Shown piece after piece: positions 61,101 to 64,000 of a stretch of DNA of 64,000 bases. This stretch comes from Symbiodinium microadriaticum. Lineage: Eukaryota; Sar; Dinophyceae; Suessiales; Symbiodiniaceae. The notes beneath the pieces were generated by a model that was not told the origin of the DNA, did no database searches, and worked only from the letters and a program-made list of their open reading frames with translations. Position 1 is the first letter of the stretch. Each line of letters starts with the position of its first letter. The stretch spans positions 458,356-522,355 of the forward strand of contig LSRX01000136.1 in NCBI GenBank assembly GCA_001939145.1, written 5' to 3'. Both the position numbers and the translations under genes were made by a program.

Positions 61101-64000
61101 CTTGTCTTGGCTTCTGACATGTGCTCGAGAGTGTGGAATTCGCGCGCGAGAATGTACCGTGTCTCGGGTGCCATCCTCCGCTGCTGCTTTGTGAGCCCAT
61201 GCGAAACCACTTCAACACTAGCATGAGCCGGTTCTCATGCCGATCAAGCATTGAGACCCAACAGCCAAAACAGCAGCTAGACGCTGCAGAACGCAGGCAC
61301 CCTCCACAGTCTAGAGCTTTGGAGTAACCGAGCTGTTAGCAGGTGCACACATGCAGCCTGCAGGCACTTGTGGGCCGGTGGGCTGCGAGATGTCCTTTGC
61401 TGTTCAGCTACTACCGGTACCTTCTTTCATTCGGAAGCCGAGAGCTCTTCCACTTCCACTGGAGCTGATTAGGCTGTGATTCGCACGCTTCCTGCTGCCT
61501 TTGGATCCCCGTGCTGAAATGCCAGTCCTGCTACTGGCAAGAATGGAAGAGCGTGTATAGTGAATGAAGCATAAGAGAATGCAAGGGAGCACACATAGCT
61601 GTACGACAGCCAGCTAAGTCAAAACCATAGTGCTTCGGTCGTCTTTTTGGGTTCCTGTTCCAAAGCTTGAATTCATAAGGGCATGTTGCTTCTCGGGCTT
61701 TGTCGGGTGAATGTCCTCCCAATGGCAATCTCCATGGAATGCTGCTGAGCGCAAAGCCGCCAGAAAGATGCTGATGTCCATGTTGCGGACTGCACTCTGG
61801 CTGCAAGACCTGTCGATGAGCCTTCACCTGCACACATCGTTGCTCCCACCAAGCAGGGATATGAAAATCGGCAAGGCGTCGATCTCCAGAGCCGCGACTG
61901 CTTTGGCGATACCGTTGTCATGCCTCGTCACTTGTCGGGACCAAGAAGTAGCAGCCTGCGAGTCACTGGTTTTCATTTGCCCCGCCACATTCGAGCAGGA
62001 CTTATGCCGTAGGGGTGATTTCTTATTGAGAATTTGGGGGCTCTGCTCACCCAGGTCTACATGCTGTCTTCTTCCTGGGTGCTCTCGCTGCAAAGACTCC
62101 ACTGTGCCAGCCACAAGTTGCCAAGAAGGGTAAGGACTTTTCGGCCCCTCGCAAATAGTCTTCCGAGAGCATGGGCGCAATCGGCTGCTAGTGGCATGCT
62201 ACTACGAGCAGCAGATATACTAATTATGACTAGTTATAAGATGAACGCAGGATGTGTCATCCTAAGACGGCCAGATAAGCCTACTTACGGTACACGACAC
62301 TCAGGTCATTCTGGCGAACCAGAGGCTGATCACAGAGGCCGGGCAGTGCTAGGAAAACCCGGACATGAACATGGTACTATGACCTAGGAAACTACTACGT
62401 ATGTCGCTTTGTCGTTCTGAGAATTGTTTGCAGCATGGTACTTTGTAAGCATACCAGCATGTCATGTTGTCATGCTAAACGGTATGTACTCATCCGCCAT
62501 GACAGGAGCACACTGAACATCAGCCACATGAGGCTGTTTCAGTAAGAGTTGGAGTGGGAGCTGCACTGGATGGTCTCGGTTTACGTTTTGTAGCCACTCA
62601 GTGCTCCGAGGGAGAATCTGCAATTGCAATTAGCAGTGGAGGCGAGTTGTGAATGATCGCGTTCTTCGATGTGTTGCGAAATAAGAATATACTGGCCGTT
62701 CATGGGACGTTCCAAAGTAGTGCTGCTTGCAGTACGTTGGCCAGAGTCACAGCATGGCGCCCTGACAGTGCCCAAGTCTACGGTATCAAACAGCAGCATC
62801 TCCCAGATGATTTGGATCTCCTCGTTTGTCCTTCAAAGATGACGCAGCCCGTCTCTAACCTCCTTGACCTTGAACCATAAAATAAGAAAATCCTAACACA
62901 ATGTCTGCTCCGTATAGGAAGCAGAAGCGTGTCTCGACATCCAGATGTCAAAGCAGAACGTATGTTCAAGGAAACTGAACGTAGCAAACCTGCAGGGTCA
63001 ATAGCTGCCATACGAAACCTAGCAAGAAACCTAGCCAAAACCCAAAGCTCAACGAATCAAGACTTCCTGGGCGTCGCTACTTTGGAAATCGGACTGTTCG
63101 GGCTCGCAGCGTAGAGGCTTTGGAGCTTTGTCCAGGCTGGCTTCCCCTTCCCGATTCTCCTGTCGGCCTTCGGTGCGCCAAGCAGACGCATAGTCCAAGC
63201 GCGTTTTGGTGGGCGAGAGCATGCAGCCCTGCATTGCCCGGAACTGCACATCGCGAGGCATGAAGAACTCTTGCAATCGGCCGATTGGATTCCTTTATAA
63301 AAAAGGGTAAGTATCAGCTGCTGAGGGTTGTGCGAGGCAAATGCTTAGTGCCAGGGCGTCCTGGAAGTACGTACGAGAAAACTAACACACTTTGCTCGAA
63401 AGCGGCCACGAGATGTGAAGCCAAAGCGAGGCTCTGGGTTTGAAAGACCGACGTTTCGGCTCTAAGGAATTTCCACGAACAGACCAAGGCCATCTCCTCA
63501 CATGACGCACATGATGCAGCCAGAATGGAAAAGATTCAGGAAGGCAACAAAGGTGGGAAATATGTAATACCACATACCGCCATGTTGGAGGCAGAGCTTG
63601 TACGACACGCTTGCATCATGAACAAGTAGAAGCAGGCCTGCGATAGAGGTGCATCTTCTTCCAGTGGCATGACTAATTGTGTCAAAAGCCACCCGCAGCT
63701 GTGCTTTGCGGCTGCACAAAGCCTGAAGCCAAGCATGGCACACTACTCTGGTCCTGAACCGCAGCGTCGCGACGCAGCTTGGAGAAGTTTTGAAGATAAT
63801 GTCGGCCGGTGCAGCTGACAGTGCTCGTGCACACAAAGGGCATGGCGAATCAATGGTTCCGTTGTGTAGCACACTTTGGACGCTGCAGCTATCCTTGCGA
63901 ATTCTCAGATGATCAATCTCGGCGCGAGCTTGATCATAACTGCTGGGATGGCTGTGGCATCACTTTGGTGGCATCCGAGCTTCAACAGCTGGCACTTTCT
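58137..64000. other. terminal 5.9 kb without a supported gene
   Basis: Weak pieces only: LRVWTAEALCRYLGQK at about 59655 (faintly like a METTL21-type methyltransferase start) and CAECPAGFRLSEAEACRW at about 60138 (Cys-rich). Long minus-strand frames at 60622-61251 and 61824-62180 show no motif. Confidence 0.45.
60505..60560. repeat. GCTGGT/GCTGCT repeat
   Basis: TGCTGGTGCTGGTGCTGG, then GCTGCTGCTGCTGC. A Leu/Val-rich open frame from 60456 that looks like a membrane helix is produced by this repeat. Confidence 0.88.

Noticed and set aside
60622..62180. Minus-strand frames of 209 and 118 residues
   Set aside because: No motif, no splice pattern, opposite to every recognised gene in the window.
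1..64000. CRISPR arrays, bacterial operons, rRNA or tRNA genes, spliced-leader sequence
   Set aside because: No regular direct repeats with spacers, no ribosome-binding-site-led gene strings, no rRNA blocks, no convincing cloverleaf and no CCGTAGCCATTTTGG-like leader was seen by eye; a dedicated tRNA scan was not possible.

Overview
The window is nuclear DNA of a dinoflagellate, most likely a symbiodiniacean or a close Suessiales relative. The evidence: very short exons separated by introns of a few hundred bases; acceptors at AG and donors that are GT or, very often, GC; Ty1/copia polyprotein of the dinoflagellate type; pentatricopeptide fragments; abundant microsatellites; and a long coiled-coil protein of a family that, from memory, is expanded in these algae. 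The recognisable genes and the retrotransposon all read on the + strand. No bacterial operon structure, CRISPR array or rRNA was seen. There are two scaffold gaps (33106-33126 and 53661-54431) and one single N (35829).

Layout. 1-240 is a CTA microsatellite. 640-2340 holds two pentatricopeptide-repeat pieces and one terminal-exon candidate. 3461-9860 is a full-length Ty1/copia element with 164-bp LTRs and a perfect 5-bp target duplication (GTATT); its polyprotein is broken by several frameshifts, one in-frame stop and an internal deletion. 10.8-12.9 kb carries exon-like pieces of a helical-repeat protein, a one-helix membrane protein and an armadillo-like exon. 13-19 kb is nearly empty. 19.0-19.6 kb carries part of an RluA-type pseudouridine synthase, 20.3-22.6 kb an RNA-type methyltransferase with a helix-turn-helix-like N-terminus, and 23.0-23.6 kb the first exons of a D-aminoacyl-tRNA deacylase. 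These three neighbours all appear to act on RNA or tRNA quality. 24.6-25.0 kb is a long microsatellite.

28.7-39.8 kb is the main gene: one + strand gene of about 28 small exons (roughly 20-108 bp, mostly whole codons) encoding a secreted or lumenal coiled-coil protein. Read in order, the exons follow the whole family protein from signal peptide to C-terminus. Its introns hold microsatellites and the first gap.

40-49 kb holds isolated exon-like segments that I cannot name, including one good terminal exon at 46909-47070. 49.4-53.7 kb is a compositionally distinct block full of G runs, with degenerate coding stretches that match nothing I know, followed by AAGC/AG microsatellite modules and the large gap. 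54.4-64 kb holds a few exon-like pieces (a Gly-Lys-rich terminal exon and three others) and otherwise nothing I can support.

All exon boundaries were placed by eye from splice signals, reading-frame continuity and remembered family patterns. None has been tested against transcripts or databases.
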